DNA from: Hymenobacter pini
GTDB taxonomy: Bacteria; Bacteroidota; Bacteroidia; Cytophagales; Hymenobacteraceae
NCBI RefSeq assembly: GCF_020421205.1
Contig: NZ_JAIZZH010000002.1
Location: forward strand, 1-64,000
DNA: 64,000 nt
Reading direction: 5' to 3'
The notes beneath the pieces were generated by a model that did not search any database, was not told the origin of the DNA, and saw nothing but the letters and a program-made list of their open reading frames with translations. The first letter of the stretch is position 1. Each line of letters begins with the position of its first letter. A program made the translations under genes and the position numbers. Below, one piece after another: positions 7,519 through 16,363 of this stretch.

Positions 7519-8262
7519 ATGAAACAGATATATCCTTCCTTCTCACTACACCCGGTGCGGTGGGTACTGGCCGCCACACTACTCGGCGCTAGCGTAGCTG
7601 GCTGCCGCAACGAAACGGAAGTGCTGCCCAACCCCGGCCCAGAATATTATCCGCTGGAAGTGGGTGCCTACCGTATTTATGACGTGGCCGACACCACGTG
7701 GCGCAACAACGTGCCCACCGCTAGCCGCTTCCAGTTCCGGGAGCAGGTAGCCGCCGAACTTAGCCCCGACGCCACGGGCCAGCCGGTGTACCGCGTGGTG
7801 CGCTCCCGCCGCAGTACCCCCGCCGATGCCTGGGCCGTCGATTCGGTAGTGACGGTGACGGTGGGGCAGCAGTACCTGACGGAGCAACGCAACAACCGTC
7901 GCTCGGTGGAGCTGGTATTTCCGGTGCGGGAAGGCAAAGAGTGGAACATCAATGCCTATAATGCCCAGGACACGATTATCGCCCAAAACCGATTCTACCG
8001 CAACGTAGGGCAGCCGTTTAGCATCACCAGCAATGGTATAACCTATTCCTACGACAACACGGTAACTACCATCAACGACGTTGCGGCGGACGTTAATGCG
8101 GCGTATTACACCGTTCTGCGTACCACGTTTGCCCCGAACGTGGGTCCGGTTTACCGGGTGCGCCGGCGCCTGCTTAGCTATTGTGACGCGGTTGGGTGTA
8201 ACCCAACCATTCGGCAACAAGGCCAGTCGCGGAGCGAGGTGCTCATCGAAAACGGTAAGTAG
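7519..8262 (+). CDS. Predicted lipoprotein, function unknown
   Basis: The N-terminus has a positive start, a hydrophobic core and the lipobox LGASVAGC (Cys about residue 29), so the protein should be exported and lipid-anchored. The rest (about 218 residues) begins with YYPLEVGAYRIYDVADTTW, a pattern I have seen in hypothetical Bacteroidota lipoproteins. It is rich in beta-strand-like stretches. No catalytic motif is visible. It has its own downstream terminator and is followed by a secreted protease gene. Confidence 0.7.
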   Translation: MKQIYPSFSLHPVRWVLAATLLGASVAGCRNETEVLPNPGPEYYPLEVGAYRIYDVADTTWRNNVPTASRFQFREQVAAELSPDATGQPVYRVVRSRRSTPADAWAVDSVVTVTVGQQYLTEQRNNRRSVELVFPVREGKEWNINAYNAQDTIIAQNRFYRNVGQPFSITSNGITYSYDNTVTTINDVAADVNAAYYTVLRTTFAPNVGPVYRVRRRLLSYCDAVGCNPTIRQQGQSRSEVLIENGK

Positions 8263-8287
8263 TGAGCCTTTTGAGGCTAGTGCCTTT

Positions 8288-8328
8288 ACGCCCCGGTCCG
8301 GAATTGTTGTCCGGACTGGGGCGTTGCT
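8288..8328 (+). terminator. Terminator after lipoprotein gene
   Basis: ACGCCCCGGTCCGGA pairs with TCCGGACTGGGGCGT (one mismatch) across a 7-base loop. TGCTTTT follows. Confidence 0.8.
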
Positions 8329-8419
8329 TTTGGAGCAGGTTACCAATCCGGGTTTAAGGCCGGAAACTGTGAATTTTCCGGATAGCGTTGTATCTTCCGG
8401 CACGTCAATCCTGTTTCGA

Positions 8420-10144
8420 ATGACCCTTACGCGCCCTTTGCTAACCGCCGGCTTCAGCGCCACCGCACTTCTCTTGGCCTTTACGGCCGGAGCTCAGCAG
8501 GTTACGCCTGCTTCTTCCGCCAAAACCACTGCCACCGTCCGCAAGCACCTGATATACTTCAAGGACAAGGCGGGTACTCCGTTCACTGTAGCTAACCCGC
8601 AGGCTTTCCTTTCGGCCCGGGCCATTCAGCGTCGGCAACGGCAGAATATTGCCGTACTGCCCCGGGATTTGCCGGTTTCGCCGGCGTACGTGCAGCAGGT
8701 AAAGGCTGTGCCTGGGGCGCAGTTGTGGTACACGTCCCGGTGGTTCAACGCCGCCATCATCGCCTGCGACTCGGCCACGTTGCAGAAGGTACAGGCGCTG
8801 CCCTGCGTGCGCTCCGCCCAAACCCTGAACCGGGGCCTGCCAGGCAAACGCAGAGCAAAAGGGGACGATGCTGAGGGCACGCAGGTGCTGGAGCGGGGCA
8901 CCCGCAGCCAGTATGGCAAGGCCTACACCCAGGCCCAGATGGTGGGTGCGGTGCAAATGCACGACGCCGGCTATCGGGGAGAGGGAATGCAGATTGCCGT
9001 ATTTGACGCCGGCTTTCCGGGCGTGAATACGGCCTCGCCCTTCGCTTCCATTTTTACGGAGCAGCGGCTGGCCAGCACGTTCAACGTGGTTGATAAGAAC
9101 ATGCAAGTGTTCACGCGTAACAACCACGGCACGCACTGCCTGTCTATCATCGGCGGCAATCAGGAAGGATCTTACATCGGTACGGCGCCTAAGGCAACCT
9201 TCCGGTTATACATTACCGAGGAAGCGGCGGATGCGCAGGGTTTTCCTACCGAACATCCTATTGAAGAGGCAAACTGGCTGATTGCCGCCGAAAAAGCCGA
9301 TTCCGCCGGAGTAGATGTGATTAGCTCTTCGCTGGGGTACAGCACCTTTGATTACCCCTCGATTGACTACACCTACGCCAACATGAATGGCCGCACGGCC
9401 CTCTCCACGCGCGCGGCAACCGTGGCGGCCCGTGTGGGGATGGTGGTAGTAAGTGCGGCTGGCAACGAAGGCAGCGGCAGCTGGCGCTACATTACAGCCC
9501 CCGCCGACGCCGACTCCATTCTGACGGTGGGCGCTACCGATTCGCTGGCTGTGGTGGCGGGCTTCAGCTCCCGCGGGCCCACGGCCGATGGCCGCATCAA
9601 GCCCAACGTCAGCGCCATGGGGGTACAAACGGCCTATGTAACGTCATCCGGGGTGGTATCGCGTGGGAACGGCACTTCCTACGCCTGCCCCGTAACGGCG
9701 GGTATGGTAGCGGGCTTTTGGCAGGCCAACCCCACGCTCACGGCCCAGCAGGTCATCAGCTTCATGCAGCGCTCCGGCACTCGGGCGGCCGCCCCCAACG
9801 ACGACATCGGCTACGGAATTCCCAACTTTGTGCGGGCTTACAACCTAGCCAATCCCAACGGACCACTGGCCGCGGCCCCGCCCGCGCCGCGGCAGGATTT
9901 GCTGATTTACCCAAACCCCACCAAAGACGACGAACTGTACCTGCACTTGGCCGTCAATTACCAATCGGTGCCGTTGCAGGTGCGGATTTATGACAGCCGC
10001 GGGGCGCTGGTTTCAGAACAACGCATTGCGCCCACCTCAGCCGCGGCCGTGCGCCTGCGCCCGGGAGTACTTACCAAGGGCGTGTATACCTGCCACATTG
10101 GTAACGGGCGCGAGCAGCGTGTCGTGCGGTTTGTGAAGCTCTAG
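8420..10144 (+). CDS. Secreted subtilisin-family (S8) serine protease with T9SS sorting domain
   Basis: The Met at 8420 gives a clear signal peptide (MTLTRPLLTAGFSATALLLA, cut near GAQQ). A roughly 120-residue prodomain-like region precedes the S8 catalytic domain. The catalytic triad is D196 (AVFDAGFPG), H236 (NNHGTHC) and S420 (GNGTSYACPVTAG). The last about 75 residues start with LLIYPNPTKDDELYLHL and end VVRFVKL, a type A C-terminal sorting domain for the type IX secretion system, so the protease should be exported to the surface or medium. The in-frame upstream Met (8081) overlaps the preceding gene and terminator and is rejected. Substrate unknown. Confidence 0.93.
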   Translation: MTLTRPLLTAGFSATALLLAFTAGAQQVTPASSAKTTATVRKHLIYFKDKAGTPFTVANPQAFLSARAIQRRQRQNIAVLPRDLPVSPAYVQQVKAVPGAQLWYTSRWFNAAIIACDSATLQKVQALPCVRSAQTLNRGLPGKRRAKGDDAEGTQVLERGTRSQYGKAYTQAQMVGAVQMHDAGYRGEGMQIAVFDAGFPGVNTASPFASIFTEQRLASTFNVVDKNMQVFTRNNHGTHCLSIIGGNQEGSYIGTAPKATFRLYITEEAADAQGFPTEHPIEEANWLIAAEKADSAGVDVISSSLGYSTFDYPSIDYTYANMNGRTALSTRAATVAARVGMVVVSAAGNEGSGSWRYITAPADADSILTVGATDSLAVVAGFSSRGPTADGRIKPNVSAMGVQTAYVTSSGVVSRGNGTSYACPVTAGMVAGFWQANPTLTAQQVISFMQRSGTRAAAPNDDIGYGIPNFVRAYNLANPNGPLAAAPPAPRQDLLIYPNPTKDDELYLHLAVNYQSVPLQVRIYDSRGALVSEQRIAPTSAAAVRLRPGVLTKGVYTCHIGNGREQRVVRFVKL

Positions 10145-10162
10145 ACAACGTAACAACTCAGT

Positions 10163-10195
10163 AAAAAAAGCAGCCAGTCATGAGCTGCTTTTTTT
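10163..10195 (+). terminator. Terminator after the subtilase
   Basis: AAAAAAAGCAGC and GCTGCTTTTTTT flank a 9-base loop, usable in both directions. Confidence 0.88.
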
Positions 10196-10317
10196 ATTGC
10201 TTTGCTAACAATGTTGGGTGTGTATTTGCGAAAAATATTAGTAAATTGTAGCAGATTTTAGCCGGGCAGAAACCGGCTTCTAATCCTGGTTTTGCATTCA
10301 CTTAAATACGTTTGAAT

Positions 10318-10647
10318 ATGCTGCAAATGATGGTAACCAAGCGCCTGGGCAAGCGCCAGTTTCACTTCACCGTTCAGGGGAATAACTTTCACGAAGTAGT
10401 AGCCGAGTACGACCGGCTCAGCTTTCCGGACGTGGCCAAGTGTGGGATTTGCGGCTCCGACAATCTGGACCTGACCAGCCGCGTGGCGAAGGACAAGTTC
10501 AAATACACCAGCCTCAAATGCCTGGATTGCCGGGCTGACGTGACCTTCGGAAAGCGAGCGGATGATGATAACACCTATTTCCTGCGCAAAACCGAAGACG
10601 GCAAGCTGGACTGGCGGGCCTGGGAAAAAGAACCCGCGGTAAAGTAG
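10318..10647 (+). CDS. Small protein with a four-Cys zinc-ribbon-like motif
   Basis: A 109-residue protein with CGICG (about residues 42-46) and, about 24 residues later, CLDC. The spacing suits a zinc ribbon that binds a nucleic acid or another protein. The N-terminus (VTKRLGKRQFHFTVQGNNFH) is basic. The ATG at 10318 is preferred over the in-frame TTG at 10312. The protein family is not recognised. It is monocistronic, between two terminators. Confidence 0.65.
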   Translation: MLQMMVTKRLGKRQFHFTVQGNNFHEVVAEYDRLSFPDVAKCGICGSDNLDLTSRVAKDKFKYTSLKCLDCRADVTFGKRADDDNTYFLRKTEDGKLDWRAWEKEPAVK

Positions 10648-10669
10648 CCCCGCAGATAGTTGTGCTTTA

Positions 10670-10714
10670 CCAAACTGAAAACCCGGTGCCACGAAATGGT
10701 GCCGGGTTTTCGGT
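10670..10714 (+). terminator. Terminator after the zinc-ribbon protein
   Basis: AAACTGAAAACCCGGTGCCA pairs with TGGTGCCGGGTTTTCGGTTT (with wobble pairs) around a CGAAA loop. Confidence 0.75.
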
Positions 10715-10814
10715 TTGCTGGCATACTACGTTAAACGGCCTTTTCGTTAGGTGCGGGCCGCTTTTCCCAGGCTTTCCGTGTTACTATCCTCGGCTATTCA
10801 GTTACTTTCGCGCT

Positions 10815-11516
10815 ATGAATCCACAACGTCGAATGGCGCCGCTGCTGGCCCCCTCACTTCTCGCCGCTGATTTTGGCAATCTGCAATCTGAAATGGAGCG
10901 GCTGGCTGGCTCCGCCGCCGACTGGCTGCATTTTGACGTGATGGACGGGCGCTTCGTGCCCAATATTTCCTTCGGAATTCCCGTACTGCAGGCCGTGCAC
11001 CGCCATTGCCAGCAGCCCATTGATGTGCACCTGATGATTGAGGAGCCCCAGCACTACCTCAGCGCCTTCCGCGACGCTGGGGCGGCCAACATCACAGTGC
11101 ACTACGAAGCCTGCCCGCATTTGCACCGCGTGGTGCAGCAGATCAAGCAACTGGGCTGCCGGGCCGGCGTGGCCCTGAACCCGCACACGCCGGTGAGCGT
11201 GCTGGAGGATGTAGCCGCCGACCTGGACCTGGTACTGATTATGTCCGTAAACCCAGGGTTTGGGGGCCAGGCCTTCATCCCGAATACCCTGCGCAAAGTG
11301 GCTGCGCTAAAGGAACTGCTGATAGACTGCGGCTCGCAGGCCCTGATTGAAATTGATGGCGGCGTGACCCTGGACAACGCGGGAGCTTTGGTGGAAGCCG
11401 GCGCTGACGCTCTGGTAGCGGGCTCCTTCGTATTCAACTCGCCCGACCCCGTAGCCACGCTGGCCGAAATGCGCCGGCAGCTGGCCGTGGTAGTCGGCAA
11501 TGAGGAGCTTTCTTAA
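10815..11516 (+). CDS. rpe: Ribulose-phosphate 3-epimerase
   Basis: Pentose-phosphate enzyme interconverting ribulose-5-P and xylulose-5-P. The barrel start LLAPSLLAADFGNL, the metal and catalytic stretches HFDVMDGRFVPNISFG and PIDVHLMIEEP, the SVNPGFGGQAFIP loop and the IEIDGGVTLDNAG phosphate site are all present. The start is ATG 10815, just after a TActTTTC-like box. The in-frame Met at 10662 would run through the preceding terminator. The 233-aa length is a little above the family norm. The TonB-dependent receptor gene follows within 10 bases, or overlaps by 17 if its first ATG is used. Confidence 0.95.
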   Translation: MNPQRRMAPLLAPSLLAADFGNLQSEMERLAGSAADWLHFDVMDGRFVPNISFGIPVLQAVHRHCQQPIDVHLMIEEPQHYLSAFRDAGAANITVHYEACPHLHRVVQQIKQLGCRAGVALNPHTPVSVLEDVAADLDLVLIMSVNPGFGGQAFIPNTLRKVAALKELLIDCGSQALIEIDGGVTLDNAGALVEAGADALVAGSFVFNSPDPVATLAEMRRQLAVVVGNEELS

Positions 11517-11526
11517 TCCGGCACGA

Positions 11527-14058
11527 ATGGCAGGATGTTTCCGCGCCCACTCGGTGCTGTACCTGCGGCTGCTGTTGGTGGCTGCCGCGCCGGCTGTTGT
11601 GCCGGCCAGCGTGCAGGCGCAGCAGGCTGCCCGGGTGCTCATCACGGGCACCGTGCGCGATGCGGCCGGCCAGCCGCTGGAGCAGGTGGCGGTAGGGGTG
11701 GAAGGCATGCCTGGCGGCACCAGTACCGACGACAAAGGCCGGTTTGCCCTAAACGTAGTACGCCCATTAGGCAGCAAATTGCCCGTGCTGGTAATCCGGC
11801 GGCTGGGCTACCGCACCGAGCGCATCTCCCTGGACCTGGGCAGCCAGCGGGAGCTTACCCTAACGATGCAGGAAGATAGCCGGGCACTGGGCAACGTAAC
11901 GGTGCGCGGCCGCTCCGACGCGGCCGATACCCGGGAGCAGGTGAGCATGCTGCAATTGGAACCCCGCACGGCCAAGGAAATTCCCTCGCCCTTCGGTGAT
12001 TTTTCGGCCATCGTCAAAACCCTGCCTGGGGTGAGCACCACTAACGAGCTAACTAGTACGTACTCGGTGCGGGGCGGCAACTATGAGGAAAACCTCGTGT
12101 ACGTGAACGGCTTTGAGGTGTACCGGCCGTTTCTGGTGACGGCTGCACAGCAGGAGGGCCTGAGCTTTGTGAACCCCGACCTAGTGAGCCGGATAGAGTT
12201 TTCGACCGGGGGCTGGCAGCCCAAATACGGGGATAAGCTCTCCTCCGTGCTGGATATCCAATACAAACAGCCGGGCAAATTCGGGGCTTCGGCCACGGCC
12301 AGCCTGGTAGGCGGCACAGCGCACGTGGAGGCGGCCTCTCCCAACCGGCGCGTGAGCTACCTGGCCGGGGTGCGTTACAAAAACGCTACCTACGTGTTCA
12401 ACTCCCTGCAGCAGCAGCAGGGCCGCTACAACCCCACGTTCTACGACGGGCAGAGCCTGGTTACCCTGAATCTGGGCCCGAAAGAGAACATGGAGCGCAC
12501 GGGGTTGAGCATTTTCAACACCTTTGCCCACAACGATTTTCGCTTCAATCCGGAAAGTGGGCAGAGCACGTTCAGCACCGGTACCAACCAACTCTCGCGC
12601 CTGTACATCGGCTACGACGGGCACGAGCGGATGCAGTACGATATGTACCAGGGCGGGCTGCGCCTGCACCACGATGTGGGCCGCAACCTGCGTCTGGAGC
12701 TGCTGGGCGGGCTGCTCTACTCCCGGGAGTTTGAGTACCGGGATGTGGAAGCCGCCTACAGCATTGCCGAAATTAACCGGGACCCAAGCTCGCCCGACTA
12801 CGGAAACGACATTAACCGGCGCGGAATCGGTAGTAGGTTTCAGAACTCCCGCAATAACCTCACGGCCCGCATTGCCACCCTGGAAACCCGCGGCACCTGG
12901 ACGCCCGGCGACCGGAATACGGTGCGCTGGGGGCTGAAAACGGGTCGGGAGCGAATTGAGGATGTGCTCAATGAGTACAGTTTCGTAGATTCCGCCGACT
13001 TTGTGCCGGAGGCCCGCCGTACCCGGTTGCTATCCAACCTGAACCTGGAAAGCTCCCGCACCCAAGGGTACGTGCAGCACACCATCCGCTTCGATTCGCT
13101 ACGTACTCTCACGTACGGGGCGCGGGCCAGCTACTGGACGGTAAACCGGCAAACCACGTTCAGCCCCCGGGTGCAGTATGCTTTTACCAGCGCCCGTAAT
13201 CCGCGTTTGTCGTGGAAAGCGGCGGTGGGCGTGTACCATCAGCCGCCATTTTACCGGGAATTGCGCTACCAGACCGGTGCCCCGCAAAGCCAGCAGGGGA
13301 ACTTAAATCTTGAATTACGGGCGCAACGCTCCCTGCATTTTATTGTGGGCAATGAGCTGCGCTTCACCCAATGGGGCCGTCCGTTCCGCTTTACCGGCGA
13401 GGCGTATTACAAGTATCTCACCGATGTGGTGCCCTACGACATCGATAACGTGCGGCTGCGCTACTTCGCCAAAAACGAAGCCCGCGCGTACGCCGCTGGT
13501 GTGGATGCCCGCGTGAGCGGGGAGTTTATTCCCGGTACTGAGTCGTGGTTTAGCCTGGGTGTGCTGACCACCCGCGAAAACCTGGCCGGCGACTCCATCA
13601 ACACGTTTGACAACGCTGGCAACCTCACCGGCCGAGTACCCAAGGGCTACATCCGCCGGCCAACCGACCAACGGCTGAACCTGGGCGTGTTCCTGCAGGA
13701 TAACCTGCCCGGTAACCCCTCGGTGAAAGGCTACGTGAACCTGGTATTCGGCACGGGCCTGCCCTTTAGCCCACCCGATTTGCCCGACTTGCGCGGGACC
13801 AGCAAGCTTACCCGCAGCTACAAGCGCGCTGACCTGGGCTTCACCAAAGTGCTAAGCCTGCGCACGGCAACCGAGGAGCAGCAGGGGCGCACCGTGCAGC
13901 TGCGCAGCCTCTGGATGAGCCTGGAAGTGCTGAACGTGCTGGGGGCCGACAACCTGGCCGGCTACAATTACATTCAGGACCTGAACGGCGTAACCTACTC
14001 AGTACCCAACTTCCTCTCCCGCCGGCTGGTAAATCTGCGCGTCATTGCCCGGTTTTAA
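11527..14058 (+). CDS. TonB-dependent outer-membrane receptor with N-terminal carboxypeptidase-like domain
   Basis: A signal peptide (hydrophobic core LRLLLVAAAPAVVPA, cut near VQAQQ) precedes a CarboxypepD-regulatory-like domain: LITGTVRDAAGQPLEQVAV, then STDDKGRFALNV. The plug domain follows (LPGVSTTNELTSTYSVRGGN, then YVNGFEVYRPF). A long beta-barrel region then runs to a terminal Phe (LRVIARF), as is usual for outer-membrane barrels. The start is either 11500, overlapping rpe by 17 bases, or 11527. I prefer 11527 because it gives a normal signal-peptide length. No SusD-like partner follows, so the substrate cannot be inferred. It would be energised by an ExbB/ExbD/TonB set like the one at the window start. 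Confidence 0.9.
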   Translation: MAGCFRAHSVLYLRLLLVAAAPAVVPASVQAQQAARVLITGTVRDAAGQPLEQVAVGVEGMPGGTSTDDKGRFALNVVRPLGSKLPVLVIRRLGYRTERISLDLGSQRELTLTMQEDSRALGNVTVRGRSDAADTREQVSMLQLEPRTAKEIPSPFGDFSAIVKTLPGVSTTNELTSTYSVRGGNYEENLVYVNGFEVYRPFLVTAAQQEGLSFVNPDLVSRIEFSTGGWQPKYGDKLSSVLDIQYKQPGKFGASATASLVGGTAHVEAASPNRRVSYLAGVRYKNATYVFNSLQQQQGRYNPTFYDGQSLVTLNLGPKENMERTGLSIFNTFAHNDFRFNPESGQSTFSTGTNQLSRLYIGYDGHERMQYDMYQGGLRLHHDVGRNLRLELLGGLLYSREFEYRDVEAAYSIAEINRDPSSPDYGNDINRRGIGSRFQNSRNNLTARIATLETRGTWTPGDRNTVRWGLKTGRERIEDVLNEYSFVDSADFVPEARRTRLLSNLNLESSRTQGYVQHTIRFDSLRTLTYGARASYWTVNRQTTFSPRVQYAFTSARNPRLSWKAAVGVYHQPPFYRELRYQTGAPQSQQGNLNLELRAQRSLHFIVGNELRFTQWGRPFRFTGEAYYKYLTDVVPYDIDNVRLRYFAKNEARAYAAGVDARVSGEFIPGTESWFSLGVLTTRENLAGDSINTFDNAGNLTGRVPKGYIRRPTDQRLNLGVFLQDNLPGNPSVKGYVNLVFGTGLPFSPPDLPDLRGTSKLTRSYKRADLGFTKVLSLRTATEEQQGRTVQLRSLWMSLEVLNVLGADNLAGYNYIQDLNGVTYSVPNFLSRRLVNLRVIARF

Positions 14059-14081
14059 TCACTACAGTATCTGAAATGTAG

Positions 14082-14114
14082 AACACCCGGTCATACATTT
14101 GGCCGGGTGTTTTG
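14082..14114 (+). terminator. Terminator after the TonB-dependent receptor
   Basis: AACACCCGG and CCGGGTGTT are separated by 12 bases and followed by TTTG. Confidence 0.8.
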
Positions 14115-14142
14115 ATTTGGTAACTGATCGGGAAGCTACTAT

Positions 14143-14709
14143 TCAAGAACGACGGGCGCGCAGGCGGCTGAGCGTTTCCGGCGTCAAGCCCAGGTGGGAG
14201 GCTAAGAGTTTCAAAGGTACCCGTTGCGCTACCGTCGGAAACGCCTGTAGCAGCAACTCGTACCGCTCTGCCGCCGACAGCATGCGTAAGTGCAGGGCGC
14301 GCTGCTCGCTGAGCACATAATACTGCTCCGTAAGCACCCGGCCCACGTAATTAAATTCCGGAAACTGCTGGTAAAGCTCCTGAAGCTGCGCGTGCGTGAT
14401 GGACCACAGCACGCAGTCCTCGAGTGCCTGCACGTATTCGTGGGAAGGCTGGCGGGCGAAGAAGCTCAGGATGGCCGCTACAAAATTGCCCTCAGGCATA
14501 AACCACGCCGTAATTTCCTTTCCGTCTTTCAGGTAGAAAGCCCGTATTAGGCCGCTTTCCAGAAAGTACAGCTTCTGAGCCGTTTGACCGGGCTGCAGCA
14601 AAAATGCGCGGGCGGGGGCGGTTTCACGGCTCACCCGCTGGCGCAGGGCCGCCTCCAAGGCAGCAGGCAGAGGAAAAATGGCGTGGCAGCGGGCTATGAA
14701 TGCATCCAT
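14143..14709 (-). CDS. Crp/Fnr-family transcription regulator
   Basis: Cyclic-nucleotide-binding-like domain at about residues 20-115 (LLQPGQTAQKLYFLESGLIR, then the GKEITAWFMPEGNF loop), then a helix and a C-terminal winged helix (VPLKLLASHLGLTPETLSRL). The 188-residue length is normal for the short Crp/Fnr proteins common in Bacteroidota. No Fe-S Cys cluster of the FNR type is seen. The start is ATG at 14709 (MDAFIARCHAIF). The in-frame upstream start at 14907 would overlap the neighbouring DUF2911 gene. The effector is unknown. Confidence 0.85.
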   Translation of the reverse strand: MDAFIARCHAIFPLPAALEAALRQRVSRETAPARAFLLQPGQTAQKLYFLESGLIRAFYLKDGKEITAWFMPEGNFVAAILSFFARQPSHEYVQALEDCVLWSITHAQLQELYQQFPEFNYVGRVLTEQYYVLSEQRALHLRMLSAAERYELLLQAFPTVAQRVPLKLLASHLGLTPETLSRLRARRS

Positions 14710-14794
14710 AGTCACAAAGAAAGCCAACGCGCTGCCGACATCTAAGTGAGTCGACAGCGCGTTGGCTATTTCTGGGTGCCTGGCTGGCGTATGC

Positions 14795-15832
14795 TCAATA
14801 GGCTTTGGCCTGCCACTCGGTGAGGGCAATACGCATGTTAGGGAGCTGCGACTTAAACGCGGCATCTTCCTTGTCGCCGAGCTTGATGGCCTTGCGGGCG
14901 TACACAATGGCCGTCCCGAAATCCTGCTGCTGGGCCAGTAACCGGGCCTTTATCCAGTTATTGCTGGCGGCATCCTGCAGTTTCAACGACTCATTAATAT
15001 AAGCCAGGGCCCGCTCCGGCTGAATGTTGTTCTGCACCAGGTAGTCGGCGGCCTGGGCCAGCAGCTGCCAGTCGCTGGGCTGCTGCTGCAGCACTTGGTC
15101 GATTCCGGCCATTACTTGCTTATGTACCTCGGTTTCTACGGGAAGCATGAGGGTGCGCTTTTCCCAAGTAAGGTTCAGGTGCGCCCCCGTGGGCTTGATG
15201 TCGGAAAACCAGTAGGTGAGGTTTTCGTGGAAGGGCGCGGTTTCGGGCATCACGGGCACCCGGATAATATCGTCGCGCTGGTCGTAGCCCTCGTTGCCCC
15301 AGTGTGTCGTCACTTTGTTCAACACCAGTTCCCAGTCCCGGTCCTGGTGCGGCACCACATAGTAGGAGTAGCGCCCGGCGGGCAGCAGCTGCTGTTTCAG
15401 GAGCACCGGCGTGGAGAAGGTGATAATAGTATTCTCGTTAGCTCCGGCCCGCCATACTTGGTCGTACGGAACCAGCCCGCCCCACACGTTGCGGCCCCGC
15501 ACCGCCGGCGAATGGTAGTCAACGGAAATTTCAGTAAGTCCCACGGTTTGCATTACCTGGGCATGGGGGCTGGCTTGGGGCACGGGCAACTGCACCGAGT
15601 TGGTAGGAGCCATGCTGGCGCCCGCTGCAGGAGTAGCGGTAGACGGAGCTGCCGCAGCGGGGGCGGTAGGAGCGGGCGTAGCCGCCGGAATAGGCGTGGC
15701 GGGTTCTGGTGTGCTGGTTGGAGCGGTAGTAGGAGCAGGCGTGGTAGCAGGAGTGGTTTGTGCCTGCGCCAACGAAGCCGCGCTGCACAGGCCAAGCCAC
15801 ACACAAATACCAACGCGTTTTATCGAATTCAT
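14795..15832 (-). CDS. Exported DUF2911-domain protein with Pro/Thr/Ala-rich N-terminal region
   Basis: A signal peptide (MNSIKRVGICVWLGLCSAAS, cut near AQAQ) is followed by about 60 residues very rich in Pro, Thr and Ala. The DUF2911 region follows: HSPAVRGRNVWGGLVPYDQV, WRAGANENTIITFS and AGRYSYYVVP. The C-terminal about 110 residues look alpha-helical and TPR-like (ALAYINESLKLQDAA, AIVYARKAIKLG). It is a periplasmic protein of unknown function. The start at 15832 is chosen because it directly opens the signal peptide. Confidence 0.82.
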   Translation of the reverse strand: MNSIKRVGICVWLGLCSAASLAQAQTTPATTPAPTTAPTSTPEPATPIPAATPAPTAPAAAAPSTATPAAGASMAPTNSVQLPVPQASPHAQVMQTVGLTEISVDYHSPAVRGRNVWGGLVPYDQVWRAGANENTIITFSTPVLLKQQLLPAGRYSYYVVPHQDRDWELVLNKVTTHWGNEGYDQRDDIIRVPVMPETAPFHENLTYWFSDIKPTGAHLNLTWEKRTLMLPVETEVHKQVMAGIDQVLQQQPSDWQLLAQAADYLVQNNIQPERALAYINESLKLQDAASNNWIKARLLAQQQDFGTAIVYARKAIKLGDKEDAAFKSQLPNMRIALTEWQAKAY

Positions 15833-15994
15833 AAGCAGTTGCACTAGGAAGAGGAAAGCGGAAAGTAGGGCACTAGGAACCTGACTACCGAAACAATGGT
15901 GCCAGAATGCTGGTTATGAGGGCAGCTAAACCACAAAGTTCTAGCTTTCGGCTAACTTTTTCCGCGGAAAATTTTCATCCTACGGATTGCCTCC

Positions 15995-16002
15995 TACCTT
16001 TG
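15995..16002 (+). promoter_or_regulatory. his operon promoter, TAnnTTTG -7 box
   Basis: TACCTTTG fits the Bacteroidota -7 consensus, with a T-rich candidate -33 element (ATTTTC near 15971). It lies 22 bases before the ATG of the leader peptide. A second possible box, TATCTTTTG, starts at 16006. Confidence 0.65.
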
Positions 16003-16023
16003 CCCTATCTTTTGAAGTCTCCG

Positions 16024-16152
16024 ATGGTGTTCTCCGCGCTATTTCTGTGCCCCACAAGCCACCCGGCTGCCGCTCCGGCAGGTCGCCTGGCCGGGCTGCG
16101 CGCGTTTGAGACGAAGCACTACCATCACCACGGGCATCATTCCTCTTTCTAG
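16024..16152 (+). CDS. hisL: his operon leader peptide (42 codons, His-rich end)
   Basis: An ORF from ATG 16024 to TAG 16150-16152 ends with the residues KHYHHHGHHSSF. Six of its last eleven sense codons before SSF are His codons, clustered at about 16117-16140. A His-codon cluster just upstream of a terminator and hisG is the classic mark of a translation-coupled attenuator. When charged tRNA-His is scarce, ribosomes should stall there. The short distance from the promoter supports this start. Beyond the His cluster the peptide has no recognisable domain. Confidence 0.85.
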   Translation: MVFSALFLCPTSHPAAAPAGRLAGLRAFETKHYHHHGHHSSF

Positions 16153-16246
16153 AGGAATGCACGCATCATATTGACCCCGTTGGGCGAACCGCACTTGGTT
16201 CCCCGGCCCCCAAAACCAGGTGGCCCGGCCAACTTTTGGCCTTTTT
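16088..16246 (+). promoter_or_regulatory. his attenuator: antiterminator arm and terminator hairpin
   Basis: The terminator is GGCCAA-CTT-TTGGCC (16227-16241) followed by TTTTT (16242-16246). TGGCCGGGC at 16088-16096, inside the leader ORF, is exactly complementary to GCCCGGCCA at 16223-16231, which overlaps the terminator's 5' arm, so the two structures exclude each other. Between them GAACC-GCACTT-GGTTC (about 16186-16201) can form a small hairpin. hisG begins about 120 bases downstream of the T-tract. The pairing logic is my inference; the complementarities are visible. Confidence 0.7.
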
Positions 16247-16363
16247 CCAACGCAAGGGTCTGCTTCCCCGTTCTCCCCGAAACTCATCCGGAACTCCAGT
16301 AACGCCTCGGCTGCTCCAGCCAGCTCGCCACTGCTAGTCCCTCCTTATTAATCAAAACGACAT

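Noticed and set aside
8081-8419. Upstream in-frame extension of the subtilase
   Set aside because: It overlaps the preceding lipoprotein gene and its terminator; the signal peptide starts at 8420.
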